From assembly GCF_001553935.1 (NCBI RefSeq), contig NZ_CP014232.1, positions 2,170,001 to 2,234,000 on the forward strand: DNA of 64,000 bases. The letters run 5' to 3'. Position 1 is the stretch's first letter; every line of letters begins with the position of its first letter. The stretch comes from Actinomyces oris (GTDB taxonomy: Bacteria; Actinomycetota; Actinomycetes; Actinomycetales; Actinomycetaceae). The translations under genes and the position numbers were made by a program. Positions 44,161 through 53,705 of the stretch are shown here, piece after piece. The notes under the pieces are model-generated. The model saw only the letters and a program-made list of their open reading frames with translations. It ran no database searches and had not been told where the DNA came from.

Positions 44161-44529
44161 CTACTTCTCGTTCGCTGCTGCGGCCTTGTCGACGTCGACC
44201 ATCACCAGCTGCATACGGCACGGCGTCACGGCCGTCAGTGCGTGACGGTCACCGGGTGCCAGATAGATGACGTCCCCGGCGCCCATCCGCTCGGTGCGCT
44301 CGCCGATGGAGAAGTCCATCTCGCCCTCCAGGAGCGTGACGATCACCGCCCTGGGGGAGGAGTGCTCGGTGAGGACCTGACCGGCGTCGAAGGTGAAGAC
44401 GACGGTGCGCAGGATGTCGTTGTTGACGACGACCCGTGAGGTGGTCGCCTCCTCGGAGATGGGCAGGGCGGCGTTGAGGCCGAGTCGGAACAGGGACTCG
44501 GTGGAGGGGGTGCTGGATGAGGGGGACAT
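44161..44529 (-). CDS. Small cupin-domain protein
   Basis: The 122-residue protein is a single cupin barrel: HSSPRAVIVTLLEGEMDFSIG and GDVIYLAPGDRHAL are the two cupin motifs, with possible metal ligands in EH and DRH. The function is unknown; such proteins often bind small anions or sugars. AGGAGC precedes the ATG. It shares the strand with the glycosyltransferase but is 574 bases away. Confidence 0.82.
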   Translation of the reverse strand: MSPSSSTPSTESLFRLGLNAALPISEEATTSRVVVNNDILRTVVFTFDAGQVLTEHSSPRAVIVTLLEGEMDFSIGERTERMGAGDVIYLAPGDRHALTAVTPCRMQLVMVDVDKAAAANEK

Positions 44530-44754
44530 GTGCGCTCCTACGGTGTTGGGTGACGGCGGGGCGAAGGTTGCGGAGTGATGAGTGACGGGCCGACTGTGCC
44601 GAGAGGCGGCGCGTCGGGCGCCGAATGATGCCGTCAGTGCAGACAGTACTGGCGGTCAGGCCCGAGGAGACGATCCGCCGGCTCGCGGACCGTCGGGGAA
44701 GGTGTCGTGATTGCGAGGGGGCTTGGCGTGAGGCGCCCCGGGGCGTTGCACCTG

Positions 44755-44765
44755 CGCCGTGGGCG
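44755..44765. promoter_or_regulatory. ClgR-like half-palindrome upstream of clpP1
   Basis: CGCCGTGGGCG followed by AA resembles the CGC-N5-GCG core of ClgR operators that control clp genes in actinobacteria. It lies 77 bases before the clpP1 start. TAGCGT at 44808-44813 could be the -10 box. The match is partial, and the rest of the 312-base gap 44530-44841 shows no gene. Confidence 0.3.
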
Positions 44766-44841
44766 AAAAGGGTGCGACGGCGGGCATGGTGGCCGGGGGC
44801 GTCGCGTTAGCGTTGGCGACACCGACCATGAGAGGACTGAC

Positions 44842-45480
44842 GTGAGCGAGCTCTACACACCCGCTGCGGTCGCCCCTCCTCAGGCAGCCGACGCCGCAGG
44901 CGCGGGTCTGGGGTTGACCGACTCCATCTACAACCGCCTCCTCAAGGAGCGCATCATCTGGCTCGGCTCTGAGGTGCGTGACGACAACGCCAACGCCATC
45001 TGCGCTCAGATGCTGCTGCTGGCCGCCGAGGATCCCGAGCGGGACATCTACCTCTACATCAACAGCCCCGGCGGCTCGGTGACTGCCGGTATGGCCATCT
45101 ATGACACCATGCAGTACGTCCAGCCCGACGTCGCCACCGTGGCCACGGGGCTGGCTGCGTCCATGGGGCAGCACCTGTTGTCGGCCGGCGCCAAGGGCAA
45201 GCGCTACCTCACTCCTCACGCCCGCGTGCTCATGCACCAGCCCTCCGGAGGTGCAGGGGGTTCAGCCACCGACATCCGCATCAATGCCGACCTCATCATC
45301 AAGATGAAGCAAGAGCTCGCGGAGATCACCGCGGCCAACACCGGGCACACGGTGGAGGAGATCATCGCCGACTCCGATCGCGACCACTGGTTCTCGGCCC
45401 AGGAGGCCCTGGAGTACGGCTTCGTCGACCACATCGTGCGCTCCAGTCGGGAGATCGGCAAGCAGAACGGAGACAACTGA
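44842..45480 (+). CDS. clpP1: ATP-dependent Clp protease proteolytic subunit ClpP1
   Basis: The 212-residue serine protease subunit has the catalytic Ser107 in [12 protein letters not shown], His in [10 protein letters not shown] and a later Asp in [20 protein letters not shown] is the family signature. Start GTG 44842 follows GAGAGG. It is one base from clpP2; in actinobacteria ClpP1 and ClpP2 form a mixed tetradecamer served by ClpX or ClpC1. Confidence 0.95.
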   Translation: MSELYTPAAVAPPQAADAAGAGLGLTDSIYNRLLKERIIWLGSEVRDDNANAICAQMLLLAAEDPERDIYLYINSPGGSVTAGMAIYDTMQYVQPDVATVATGLAASMGQHLLSAGAKGKRYLTPHARVLMHQPSGGAGGSATDIRINADLIIKMKQELAEITAANTGHTVEEIIADSDRDHWFSAQEALEYGFVDHIVRSSREIGKQNGDN

Positions 45481-45481
45481 C

Positions 45482-46156
45482 ATGTCCTCGACCCGTCCCT
45501 ACTTCGAGGCCATCGCCCGTCAGGCAGGTGCCATGCCGCAGGCCCGCTACGTGCTGCCCCAGTTCGAGGAGCGCACCGCCTACGGCTTCAAGCGTCAGGA
45601 CCCCTACGCCAAGCTCTTCGAGGACCGCATCGTCTTCATGGGCGTCCAGGTCGACGATGCCTCCGCCGATGACATCATGGCTCAGCTCCTGGTCCTGGAG
45701 TCCCAGGACCCCGATGGTCTCATCACCATGTACATCAACAGTCCCGGCGGCTCCTTCACGGCGCTGACGGCCATCTACGACACCATGCAGTACATCAAGC
45801 CGCAGGTGCAGACCGTCTGCCTGGGGCAGGCGGCCTCCGCCGCTGCCGTGCTCCTGGCCGCCGGAAGTGAGGGCAAGCGGCTGGCCCTGCCCAACGCGCG
45901 CGTTCTCATCCACCAGCCCGCTATGGAGGGAGTGCAGGGGCAGGCCAGCGACATCGAGATCGTCGCCAACGAGATCGACCGCATGCGCTCCTGGCTGGAG
46001 GACACCCTGGCCGCGCACACCGGCCGGGACCGCGAGAAGATCCATGCCGACCTCGAGCGCGACAAGATTCTCACGGCTGCAGATGCCAAGGAGTACGGGA
46101 TCGTGGACCAGGTGCTCACTTCTCGTAAGGCCCCCGCCTCTCCGCACTCCTCCTGA
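45482..46156 (+). CDS. clpP2: ATP-dependent Clp protease proteolytic subunit ClpP2
   Basis: The 224-residue second subunit has catalytic Ser119 in GQAASAAAVLLAAG, His in RVLIHQPAMEG and INSPGGSFTALTAIYDTM. The N-terminus is longer than in ClpP1. It follows clpP1 after one base and forms the heteromeric barrel with it. Confidence 0.95.
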   Translation: MSSTRPYFEAIARQAGAMPQARYVLPQFEERTAYGFKRQDPYAKLFEDRIVFMGVQVDDASADDIMAQLLVLESQDPDGLITMYINSPGGSFTALTAIYDTMQYIKPQVQTVCLGQAASAAAVLLAAGSEGKRLALPNARVLIHQPAMEGVQGQASDIEIVANEIDRMRSWLEDTLAAHTGRDREKIHADLERDKILTAADAKEYGIVDQVLTSRKAPASPHSS

Positions 46157-46269
46157 GGGGCTGCCGGGACGCAGGCCGGCCGTTGAGGCTGTGCTGACGC
46201 TGCGTGCAGTGCTCCCTCACACAACTGGGGGAGCGCTGCACGTGCAGCCGGTGGAAATAAAACTCGCAA

Positions 46270-46282
46270 ACGCTGGCAGCGT
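46270..46282. promoter_or_regulatory. ClgR-like palindrome upstream of clpX
   Basis: ACGCTG-G-CAGCGT is a perfect 6-base inverted repeat with the ClgR-like core CGC-N5-GCG, 128 bases before clpX. An imperfect hairpin that may terminate clpP2 lies at 46204-46237. Confidence 0.4.
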
Positions 46283-46409
46283 GATGCTCAACGTGGCATA
46301 TTGCGGACTGGACACGCCGCCACGTCCTCGGCGAACCTGCCGCATGAGCCCGTAGGCTGACGCAGGACCGCCCGGGCGCGGGGGCCGATGACTAACCTGG
46401 AGGAAAACT

Positions 46410-47711
46410 GTGGCACGTAACGCCGAGAGTGTGGATCTGCTCAAGTGCTCCTTCTGCGGCAAGAGCCAGAAGCAGGTCAAGAAGCTCATCGCCGGGCCCG
46501 GTGTTTACATCTGCGACGAGTGCATCGAGCTGTGCAACGAGATCGTTGACGAGGAGCTGAGTGATTCAGGCGCCGGTGTGCCTCTCGAGCTTCCTAAGCC
46601 CCAAGAGATCTTCGACTTCCTCAATCAGTACGTCATCGGTCAGGAGGCCGCCAAGCGCGCCATGAGCGTGGCGGTCTACAACCACTACAAGCGTGTCCAG
46701 GTCAAGGAGCGCTCCGTGGCCGAGGGGGATGGCCTGGAGCTGGGCAAGTCCAACATCCTCCTGCTGGGGCCCACCGGAACCGGTAAGACTCACCTGGCCC
46801 GAACCCTCGCCCGCCTCCTGGACGTCCCCTTCGCCATTGTTGATGCCACGGCTCTGACCGAGGCGGGGTATGTCGGCGAGGATGTGGAGAACATCCTCCT
46901 CAAGCTCATCCAGGCCGCTGACGGTGACGTCAAGCGTGCTGAGAAGGGCATCATCTACATCGATGAGATCGACAAGATCGGTCGCAAGGCGGAGAACCCC
47001 TCGATCACCCGCGACGTCTCAGGTGAGGGCGTCCAGCAGGCACTGCTCAAGATTATCGAGGGGACAACGGCCTCCGTGCCGCCCGGCGGCGGGCGCAAGC
47101 ACCCGCACCAGGAGTTCCTGGAGATCGATACCACCAATATTCTCTTCATTGCCGCAGGAGCCTTTGCCGGTATTGAGGAGATCGTGCGTCAGCGTCAACG
47201 TAAGGAGTCCGGAGCCCAGATGGTGGGCTTCGGAGCGCAGCTGACCGGCAGCACGGCCTCACAGGACGTCTTCACCTCACCGGTGCGCCCCGAGGACCTT
47301 CACAAGTTTGGCCTCATCCCCGAGTTCATCGGCCGTCTTCCCGTCATCGCCACGGTTCAGGATCTGGGCGTACGTGAGCTCGTGCGCGTCATGACCGAGC
47401 CCAAGAACGCTCTGGTCTCCCAGTACCAGTACCTCTTCAGCCTTGACGGCGTCGAGCTCGAGCTGACCGATGCGGCCATCGAGGCGGTGGCCTCCCTCGC
47501 CCTGGAGCGCAAGACCGGTGCTCGGGGGCTGACCTCCATCGTCGAGGAGGTCCTGGGGCAGGCCATGTTCGAGGTCCCCTCCCTGCCTGAGGTCGGGCGC
47601 GTCGTCGTCGATGCCGATGCCGTCAGGGGTACCGGCAAGCCCAGCTACCAGTCCGGATCGGGGACGCTGCGTTCGACGAACAAGGTGGGGGAGCGGAGCC
47701 GGACCGCATGA
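46410..47711 (+). CDS. clpX: ATP-dependent Clp protease ATPase subunit ClpX
   Basis: The 433-residue AAA+ unfoldase recognises tagged substrates and feeds ClpP1P2. It has an N-terminal C4 zinc finger (CSFCGKSQ and CDECIELC), Walker A GPTGTGKT near residues 120-127, GYVGEDVEN pore motif, Walker [11 protein letters not shown] and sensor [13 protein letters not shown]. Starts with GTG after GGAGGA. Its stop overlaps the chorismate mutase start. Confidence 0.96.
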   Translation: MARNAESVDLLKCSFCGKSQKQVKKLIAGPGVYICDECIELCNEIVDEELSDSGAGVPLELPKPQEIFDFLNQYVIGQEAAKRAMSVAVYNHYKRVQVKERSVAEGDGLELGKSNILLLGPTGTGKTHLARTLARLLDVPFAIVDATALTEAGYVGEDVENILLKLIQAADGDVKRAEKGIIYIDEIDKIGRKAENPSITRDVSGEGVQQALLKIIEGTTASVPPGGGRKHPHQEFLEIDTTNILFIAAGAFAGIEEIVRQRQRKESGAQMVGFGAQLTGSTASQDVFTSPVRPEDLHKFGLIPEFIGRLPVIATVQDLGVRELVRVMTEPKNALVSQYQYLFSLDGVELELTDAAIEAVASLALERKTGARGLTSIVEEVLGQAMFEVPSLPEVGRVVVDADAVRGTGKPSYQSGSGTLRSTNKVGERSRTA

Positions 47712-48040
47712 GCGAGGGGCAGGCCGGCATTCCCCCGCAGCTGGCCGTCTACCGGGACACCATCGACAACCTCGACGCCGCCCTCGTCCATCTCCTTGCC
47801 GAACGATTCCGCTGCACTCAGCAGGTGGGCCTGCTCAAGGCCCGACTGGACCTGCCGCCGGCCGATCCCGGGCGCGAGCGGCAGCAGGTGGCGCGTCTGC
47901 GCGCCCTGGCCGAGGAGTCCGGTCTGGATCCGATCTTCGCCGAGAAGTTCTTCACCTTCATCGTCGCCGAGGTCATCCAGCACCACGAGGAGATCCGCGA
48001 CGGCCACGAGGCCGAGCGCACCAAGCCCTCAGAGCCGTAG
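47708..48040 (+). CDS. Chorismate mutase (AroQ type)
   Basis: The 110-residue all-helical protein has the AroQ pattern: [26 protein letters not shown] and [20 protein letters not shown]. It converts chorismate to prephenate for Phe and Tyr synthesis. The ATG overlaps the clpX stop (ATGA), so it is translationally coupled to a protease gene, an arrangement without an obvious metabolic link. Confidence 0.88.
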   Translation: MSEGQAGIPPQLAVYRDTIDNLDAALVHLLAERFRCTQQVGLLKARLDLPPADPGRERQQVARLRALAEESGLDPIFAEKFFTFIVAEVIQHHEEIRDGHEAERTKPSEP

Positions 48041-48170
48041 GAGCCACTGGACGCCTCCTGCCAGGCGAGCCGTCGAAGACTCGCTGCGATACAGGGCCAT
48101 CGAGGTCGGGGCGAGTGAGAGCGCGGTCGTGGAGCAGCAGGCTGAGCCCAACGTGCTCTCGTGGCGGCCG

Positions 48171-50072
48171 TCAGTCCTGCGACGGTGAGACGGTGGTGCT
48201 GGGGATGAGCGGTGTGCGCGTGTAGAGCGCCTCGATCTCGGCCGAGAATCGCTTCTCCGCCTCGGCGCGGCGTACCTTGAGTGAGGGGGTCAGCAAGCCG
48301 TTGGCCACGGTGAAGTCCGTGGGCAGCACCTCGAAGGTGCGGATCGACTCCGCCCGTGAGACCGCCTCGTTGGTCCGGGCCACCGCCTTCTCCAGGGCGG
48401 CGCGCACGCGCGGGTCCCGGGCGGCGTCGACGACAGTCATCTCCTCCAGCCCGTGGGAGGACAGCCACAGAGGCAGCATCTCCGCATCCAGGGTGAGGAG
48501 CGCACCGATGCAGGGACGGTTCTCCCCGACGACGAGCACCTGACTGACCAGCGGGTGACCCCGCAGGCGATCCTCCAGAGGGGCCGGGGCGACGTTCTTG
48601 CCCCCGGCGGTGACGATGAGCTCCTTCTTGCGACCGGTGATCCGCAGGAAGCCCTCAGCGCCTTCGAAGGAACCGATGTCCCCGGTGCGCAGCCAGCGCT
48701 CGGTGGTGAAGGCCTCAGCTGTGGCCTCGGGGTTGTTGTGGTAACCCGTGAAGGTGCCGATGCCCCGAACCAGGATCTCCCCGTCGTCGGCAAGGCGGAG
48801 CGCGCAGCCGGGCAGCGGGGTGCCCACGGTGCCGATCCGGGTGGCCTGGGGCAGGTTGACGCTGCACGGCCCCATGGTTTCGGTCAAGCCGTAGCCCTCC
48901 AGGACGGTGACCCCGGCGCCGCGGTAGAAGTGCCCCAGGCGCTCGCCCAGAGGCCCACCCCCGGAGACCACGTGGGTGACCTGCCCGCCCAGCACGGAGC
49001 GCAGGGTGGAGAAGACGAGCTTGTCGAAGGCGGCGCGCTGCGCCTTGAGGCGGCGCGACGGGCCCTCAGGGGTATCCAGGGCTCGCGAGTAGGCGATCGC
49101 CGTCTTGGCCGCCAGGCGGAAGACCTTCTGCTTGGCGCCGGTCGCCTTGGCATCGGCGGCGTTATAGATCTTCTCGAACACCCGGGGGACGGCCAGGACC
49201 GCGGTGGGGCGGAAGGAGCCCAGGTCGTTGAGGAGATTACGCACGTCGGGCACGTGCCCCAGCACCCCCGAGCGCGAGCAGACGACCGCGATCTCCACGA
49301 ACCGGCCGAGCACATGGGCCAGGGGCAGGAACAGCAGGAAACGGACCTCGGCCCCGCCCAGGACCTCCGGCACATGCGGGCAGACGTTGACGCATAGGTG
49401 AACGAGGTTGCCGTGGCTGAGCTCGACACCCTTGGGACGCCCGGTCGTCCCGGAGGTGTAGACGATGGTGGCCAGGGACTGAGAGGTCAGGGCCGCGCTG
49501 CGCCGGTCGAGCTCGCCGGCGTCCACGCCTCGACCGGCCCTGATGAGCCCCAGGACGTCCTCGCGCTCGATGCACAGCACCTGCAGGCTCTCCAGCTCGG
49601 GCACGGTGGAGGTCAGTGCGCCGACCATGGCGGCCATGGCCTCGTTCTCCACGACGATGAGCTTCACGCCGGCGTCGGTGAGGATCCACTGGGCCTGCTC
49701 GGCCGAGGAGGTCTCATAGACGGGGACCACGACGAGGCCGGCCTCCCAGGCGGCGAAGTCCAGCAGCGTCCACTCATACGACGTGTGCGACATGATGCCG
49801 ACGGCGTCTCCGGGCTGAAGCCCGCGGGCCACCAGGCCCGCGGCCACCTCACGCACCTGGATGCGGAAGGCACTGGCGCTCATCTCCCGCCAACGCCGCC
49901 CCAAGGGGGACTTGCGGGCGATGAGTCCGCCGTCGGGACTGCGGCGCACGCGCTCGGCCAGAGCCCAGGGAGTCGTCATGCCGTCGTGAACCGGGACCAG
50001 GAGCTCGGTGGCGTGCTCCTCGGAGGAGACGGAGGGGCTGGAGTCGGCCGGTCGGACGGAGGCTTCGGTCAT
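48171..50072 (-). CDS. Long-chain acyl-CoA synthetase (FadD15-like), copy 1
   Basis: The 633-residue AMP-forming enzyme activates fatty acids to acyl-CoA. The ATP-binding motif is YTSGTTGRPKGVELSHGN, followed by GYGLTETMGP, WLRTGDIGSFEGAEGFLRITGRK and C-terminal Lys region GLLTPSLKVRR. The start at 50072 agrees with family length; CATACT seven bases before it may be a leaderless -10 box. It is a close paralogue of the gene directly upstream (50120-52012) on the same strand, from a tandem duplication. Confidence 0.92.
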   Translation of the reverse strand: MTEASVRPADSSPSVSSEEHATELLVPVHDGMTTPWALAERVRRSPDGGLIARKSPLGRRWREMSASAFRIQVREVAAGLVARGLQPGDAVGIMSHTSYEWTLLDFAAWEAGLVVVPVYETSSAEQAQWILTDAGVKLIVVENEAMAAMVGALTSTVPELESLQVLCIEREDVLGLIRAGRGVDAGELDRRSAALTSQSLATIVYTSGTTGRPKGVELSHGNLVHLCVNVCPHVPEVLGGAEVRFLLFLPLAHVLGRFVEIAVVCSRSGVLGHVPDVRNLLNDLGSFRPTAVLAVPRVFEKIYNAADAKATGAKQKVFRLAAKTAIAYSRALDTPEGPSRRLKAQRAAFDKLVFSTLRSVLGGQVTHVVSGGGPLGERLGHFYRGAGVTVLEGYGLTETMGPCSVNLPQATRIGTVGTPLPGCALRLADDGEILVRGIGTFTGYHNNPEATAEAFTTERWLRTGDIGSFEGAEGFLRITGRKKELIVTAGGKNVAPAPLEDRLRGHPLVSQVLVVGENRPCIGALLTLDAEMLPLWLSSHGLEEMTVVDAARDPRVRAALEKAVARTNEAVSRAESIRTFEVLPTDFTVANGLLTPSLKVRRAEAEKRFSAEIEALYTRTPLIPSTTVSPSQD

Positions 50073-50119
50073 GGTGGCAAGTATGCCCGCACGAGGCCGC
50101 CGGTGAGGTTTGCTCCCGT

Positions 50120-52012
50120 TTACTCCTGCGGCCCTTTGCGCGTGGAACTGTAGATCTCCGCGATGACGTCGGCGTGGGCCTCCATGACCGGGCCGCGCTT
50201 GACCTTCAGCGACGGGGTGAGCAGGCCGTTGGCCTCGGTGAAGTCGGTGGCCAGTACCCGGAAGGTACGGATCGACTCGGCCCGCGAGACCGCGCGGTTC
50301 GTGCGCGCCACGGCCCGGTCCAGGGCGGCGAGCACCTGCGGGTGGGAGGAGGCCTCGACCACGTCCATGGTCGGCAGCCCGTGGTTGCGCAGCCACTGGG
50401 GGAGCATCTCCTTGTCCAGCGTGATGAGCGCGGAGATGAAGGGCTCCCCGTCCCCGATGACGAGCACCTGGCTGATGAGCGGGTGGCCGCGCAGGCGGTC
50501 CTCGAGCTGGGTGGGGGCGACGTTCTTGCCGCCGGCGGTGACGATGAGCTCCTTCTTGCGTCCGGTGATGCGCAGGTAGCCGTCATCATCGAGGGCGCCG
50601 ATGTCTCCGGTGCGGAACCAGCCGTCGGCGGTGAAGGCGTCGGCGGTGGCCGAGGGGTTGTTGTGGTAGGTGGAGAAGACTCCCATGCCGCGGACCTGGA
50701 TCTCGTCATCCTCACCGATGCGGATCTCGTTGCCGCAGACAGGTGGGCCGACGGTGCCGATCTTGTTGAGCCAGTCGGTGTTGACGCTGACCGGGCCAAT
50801 GGTCTCGGTCAGGCCGTAACCCTCCAGGATGACCAGGCCCAGCCCGCGGTAGAAGTGTCCCAGACGCTGTCCCAGCGGCCCTCCGCCGGAGATGATGAAG
50901 CGGGCGTTGGGGCCCATGAGTCCCCGGATCTTGCGGAACACGAGCCGGTCGGCCACGGCGTGCGCCCGACGCAGGCCGCGGGAGGGGCCCTGAGGGGTGT
51001 CCAGCGCACGGGAGTGGGCGATGGCGACCTTGGCCGCCCAGCGGAACAGCTTGAGCTTGGCGCCGCTGCCGGCCTTGGCGTCGGCGGCGTTGTAGATCTT
51101 CTCCAGGACGCGTGGAACGGCCAGGATGTAGGAGGGGGCGAAGGACTGCAGGTCGGGCAGGAGAGTCTTGGCGTCGGGGGTGTGGCCCAGCACACCCTCG
51201 CCGGCCAGCGACAGCAGCTGGAGGCATCGGGCGTAGACGTGGGCCAGCGGCAGGAACAGCAGCAGGCGCACGTTGGTGCCCCACAGGACGCCGGGCAGGT
51301 AGCGCACCCCGTGGTAGGGGATGCCGACGGCGTTGCGATGGGTGAGCTCGACGCCCTTGGGGCGGCCCGTCGTGCCGGAGGTGTAAATGATGGAGTAGAC
51401 GTCGTCGACCGTGAGGGCGTTGGAGCGCTGGTCGACCTGGGAGGGGCTGACGCCTGAGCCCGCCTGGACGATGGTGGTGATCGCGTCGGAGTCCAGGGCG
51501 AGGATCCTCACCGTGTGCTCGATACCGGCGACGGCGCCGCGTACGAGCTCGGCCAGCGTGCCGCTCTCGGTGATGACCACACGCACGTCGGAGTCGGTGA
51601 CGATCCACTCGACCTGCTCGGCCGAGCTCGTCTCGTAGATGGGCACGGAGATGAGACCCGCGCGGGCGATGGCCATGTCCAGGAGGAACCAGTCGTAGGA
51701 GGTGTGCGCCATGATGCCGACGGTGGTGCCCGCCTCGAGTCCCATGCCGATGAGACCCGCGGCCACGTGGGCCACCTCCTCGCCGAAGGCTCGGGCCGAG
51801 ACCTCCTGCCAGTCCCCGGACAGGGGTGATTTACGGGCCACGAGCGGCCGGTCGCCGCTGCGGGCGATGCGGTCGGCGAGCAGCCACGGAACCGACCAGT
51901 GCGCCTCGGGCTGGAAGGGGATGTCAGTGCCGGAGACCCCGCCGGCCATGTGGCCGGGATAGCGTGGCGGCCTGGTGCTGGTGGCCTGGGGTGAGGAGTG
52001 GTGAGAGCTCAC
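50120..52012 (-). CDS. Long-chain acyl-CoA synthetase (FadD15-like), copy 2
   Basis: The 630-residue enzyme shows the same motif order as its neighbour: YTSGTTGRPKGVELTHRN, GYGLTETIGPVSVN, WFRTGDIGALDDDGYLRITGRK and GLLTPSLKVKRG. The N-terminal 30 residues are low-complexity. GTG 52012 is preceded by GAGG. Only 47 bases separate the two copies, so they may be co-transcribed. The two sequences agree over long stretches but differ in the central fatty-acid-binding part, which suggests different chain-length preference. Confidence 0.92.
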   Translation of the reverse strand: MSSHHSSPQATSTRPPRYPGHMAGGVSGTDIPFQPEAHWSVPWLLADRIARSGDRPLVARKSPLSGDWQEVSARAFGEEVAHVAAGLIGMGLEAGTTVGIMAHTSYDWFLLDMAIARAGLISVPIYETSSAEQVEWIVTDSDVRVVITESGTLAELVRGAVAGIEHTVRILALDSDAITTIVQAGSGVSPSQVDQRSNALTVDDVYSIIYTSGTTGRPKGVELTHRNAVGIPYHGVRYLPGVLWGTNVRLLLFLPLAHVYARCLQLLSLAGEGVLGHTPDAKTLLPDLQSFAPSYILAVPRVLEKIYNAADAKAGSGAKLKLFRWAAKVAIAHSRALDTPQGPSRGLRRAHAVADRLVFRKIRGLMGPNARFIISGGGPLGQRLGHFYRGLGLVILEGYGLTETIGPVSVNTDWLNKIGTVGPPVCGNEIRIGEDDEIQVRGMGVFSTYHNNPSATADAFTADGWFRTGDIGALDDDGYLRITGRKKELIVTAGGKNVAPTQLEDRLRGHPLISQVLVIGDGEPFISALITLDKEMLPQWLRNHGLPTMDVVEASSHPQVLAALDRAVARTNRAVSRAESIRTFRVLATDFTEANGLLTPSLKVKRGPVMEAHADVIAEIYSSTRKGPQE

Positions 52013-52200
52013 GGCCTCATTGTGTCAGGCGGCGATGAGGGCGGCGCACCGTTGAGGTGAGAGAAGCAGAGTGATGCTGTGGAGGTTTTCACAGGCGGCA
52101 CGCGGTGGTCTCGTGGGGATCACGGGGCGTGGGTGACGGTAGGGGAGCCGGTGGTTCAGAGGTTCTTCGCAAGGATTCCGAGACGGCGAGTGAGAATCAC

Positions 52201-52229
52201 TTGACCGGGTAGTTGCAGATGTGTAACGT
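52201..52229 (+). promoter_or_regulatory. Promoter of the sugar ABC transporter operon
   Basis: TTGACC (52201-52206) and TAACGT (52224-52229) are spaced exactly 17 bases apart, a good sigma-70-type promoter. The rest of the 310-base gap 52013-52322 contains no gene. Confidence 0.65.
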
Positions 52230-52244
52230 GCCTCTCATGCCCTA

Positions 52245-52260
52245 GTCGACGCGCGTCGAC
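52245..52260. promoter_or_regulatory. Perfect palindromic operator for the sugar ABC operon
   Basis: GTCGACGCGCGTCGAC is a perfect 16-base palindrome with a central CG, as in LacI-family operators. It lies about 10 bases after the predicted transcription start, where binding would block transcription. The LacI gene at the end of the operon is the likely binder. Confidence 0.6.
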
Positions 52261-52322
52261 AATGTGGGTCCTTCCGGAACGGAGCCGGTGGGCTTCGCAG
52301 CAGTTTCAAGGAGGAAACACAC

Positions 52323-53615
52323 ATGACACCCCTACCCCGTCGTCAGTTCATCCAGGGCTCGGCCCTGGCTGCGGTGCTGGCCTCCGTCGGGGCCTGTTCC
52401 ACCTCCCGCGGAGACGACGACGGTCCCGTCACCTTCGAAGGCACTGGACCAATCACCTGGGTCCAGGGCAAGGACAACTCGGGTGGCAAGGTGCAGGCCA
52501 GGATCGATGAGTGGAACAAGGCTCATCCCGGTGAGGAGGTCAAGCTCATTGAGCTCTCCGCCGAGGCCGACCAGCAGCGCACCTCGTTCATCAATGCCGT
52601 CAGGATCAACTCCAACGCTTACGACGTCGTCTCCCTGGACAATGTCTGGGTCTCCGAGTTCGCCGCCAACCGGTGGGTGGTCGAGCTGCCCGAGGACGAG
52701 CTCAAGAACGACGACATCCTCGAACCCGTGTGGAAGACCGGGGTCTACAAGGACAAGGTCTTCGCGGTTCCCCATGCCACCGATGCGCCGGTGATGTTCT
52801 ACCGCAAGGACTTCCTGGCTCAGGCCGGCGTCGAGGTCCCGACGACCTGGGACGAGGTCAAGGCTGCCATCGACAAGGTCCGGGCCCTTCCCGAGCACAA
52901 GAACATTGGTGGGTTCGGCGGTCAGTTCGCCAAGTATGAGGGCCTGACCTGCTGCGCCTCGGAGTTCATCCACACCGCCGGCGGTGGCTTCTACGACCCG
53001 GACAACCAGGTCATCCTTGACTCCACCGAGTCGGTCGCCGGCCTGCAGTGGCTCATCGACGGCTTCTCCCAGGGCTACATCCCCAAGGAGTCCCTGGAGT
53101 GGAAGGAGGAGGACGGTCGTAACGCCTTCGAGAAGGGCGACCTCCTCTTCTACCGTCAGTGGCCCTACCAGTACGCCAACAACAAGAAGTCCCTGGGGCC
53201 GGACAAGTTCGACGTCGCCGCCCTGCCGAGTATCGATGGCAAGCCATTCGTGCCGACCCTGGGTGGGCACAACTGCGCCATCACCAAGGGTTCCAAGAAC
53301 AAGGCAACCGCCTTGAAGTTCCTCAAGTGGTGGATCGGCGAGGACTCCCAGCGCTATTCCCTCAAGGCCCAGGCGAACGCTCCGATCCTTGGATCCCTCT
53401 ACGACGACCCCGAGCTCCTCAAGGAATTCCCCTACCTGCCGATTCTCAAGAAGAGCCTCGAGAACGCCAAGAGCCGTCCCCAGGCCGTCTACTACGGCGA
53501 TGTCACCGCCAAGATTCAGGACAGCATCTACCCTGCGATCCAGCAGCCGGGGGGCAGGGCGGCCAAGGACGTTATCGCCGGCCTGAGCAGCAGCCTGAAG
53601 AAGCTGGAGGGCTAA
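52323..53615 (+). CDS. Sugar ABC transporter substrate-binding lipoprotein
   Basis: The 430-residue protein starts with a twin-arginine-type signal (PRRQFIQGSALAAVLAS) ending in a lipobox VGAC, so it is probably a Tat-exported lipoprotein anchored at Cys25. The mature part is a family 1 (MalE/UgpB-like) binding protein with GPITWVQGKDNSGGKVQARIDEW and GGHNCAITKGSKNK. AAGGAGGA precedes the ATG. Linked alpha-glucosidase suggests an alpha-glucoside (maltose-, trehalose- or isomaltose-like) ligand. Confidence 0.9.
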   Translation: MTPLPRRQFIQGSALAAVLASVGACSTSRGDDDGPVTFEGTGPITWVQGKDNSGGKVQARIDEWNKAHPGEEVKLIELSAEADQQRTSFINAVRINSNAYDVVSLDNVWVSEFAANRWVVELPEDELKNDDILEPVWKTGVYKDKVFAVPHATDAPVMFYRKDFLAQAGVEVPTTWDEVKAAIDKVRALPEHKNIGGFGGQFAKYEGLTCCASEFIHTAGGGFYDPDNQVILDSTESVAGLQWLIDGFSQGYIPKESLEWKEEDGRNAFEKGDLLFYRQWPYQYANNKKSLGPDKFDVAALPSIDGKPFVPTLGGHNCAITKGSKNKATALKFLKWWIGEDSQRYSLKAQANAPILGSLYDDPELLKEFPYLPILKKSLENAKSRPQAVYYGDVTAKIQDSIYPAIQQPGGRAAKDVIAGLSSSLKKLEG

Positions 53616-53705
53616 GAGTCCCGATACGGTGACCGCCTTGCGGCGGCCCCTCGTGAACCCGGTCATGTCAGTAAGGACAGTCAAAAGGACGGTCAAAGGA
53701 CAGTC

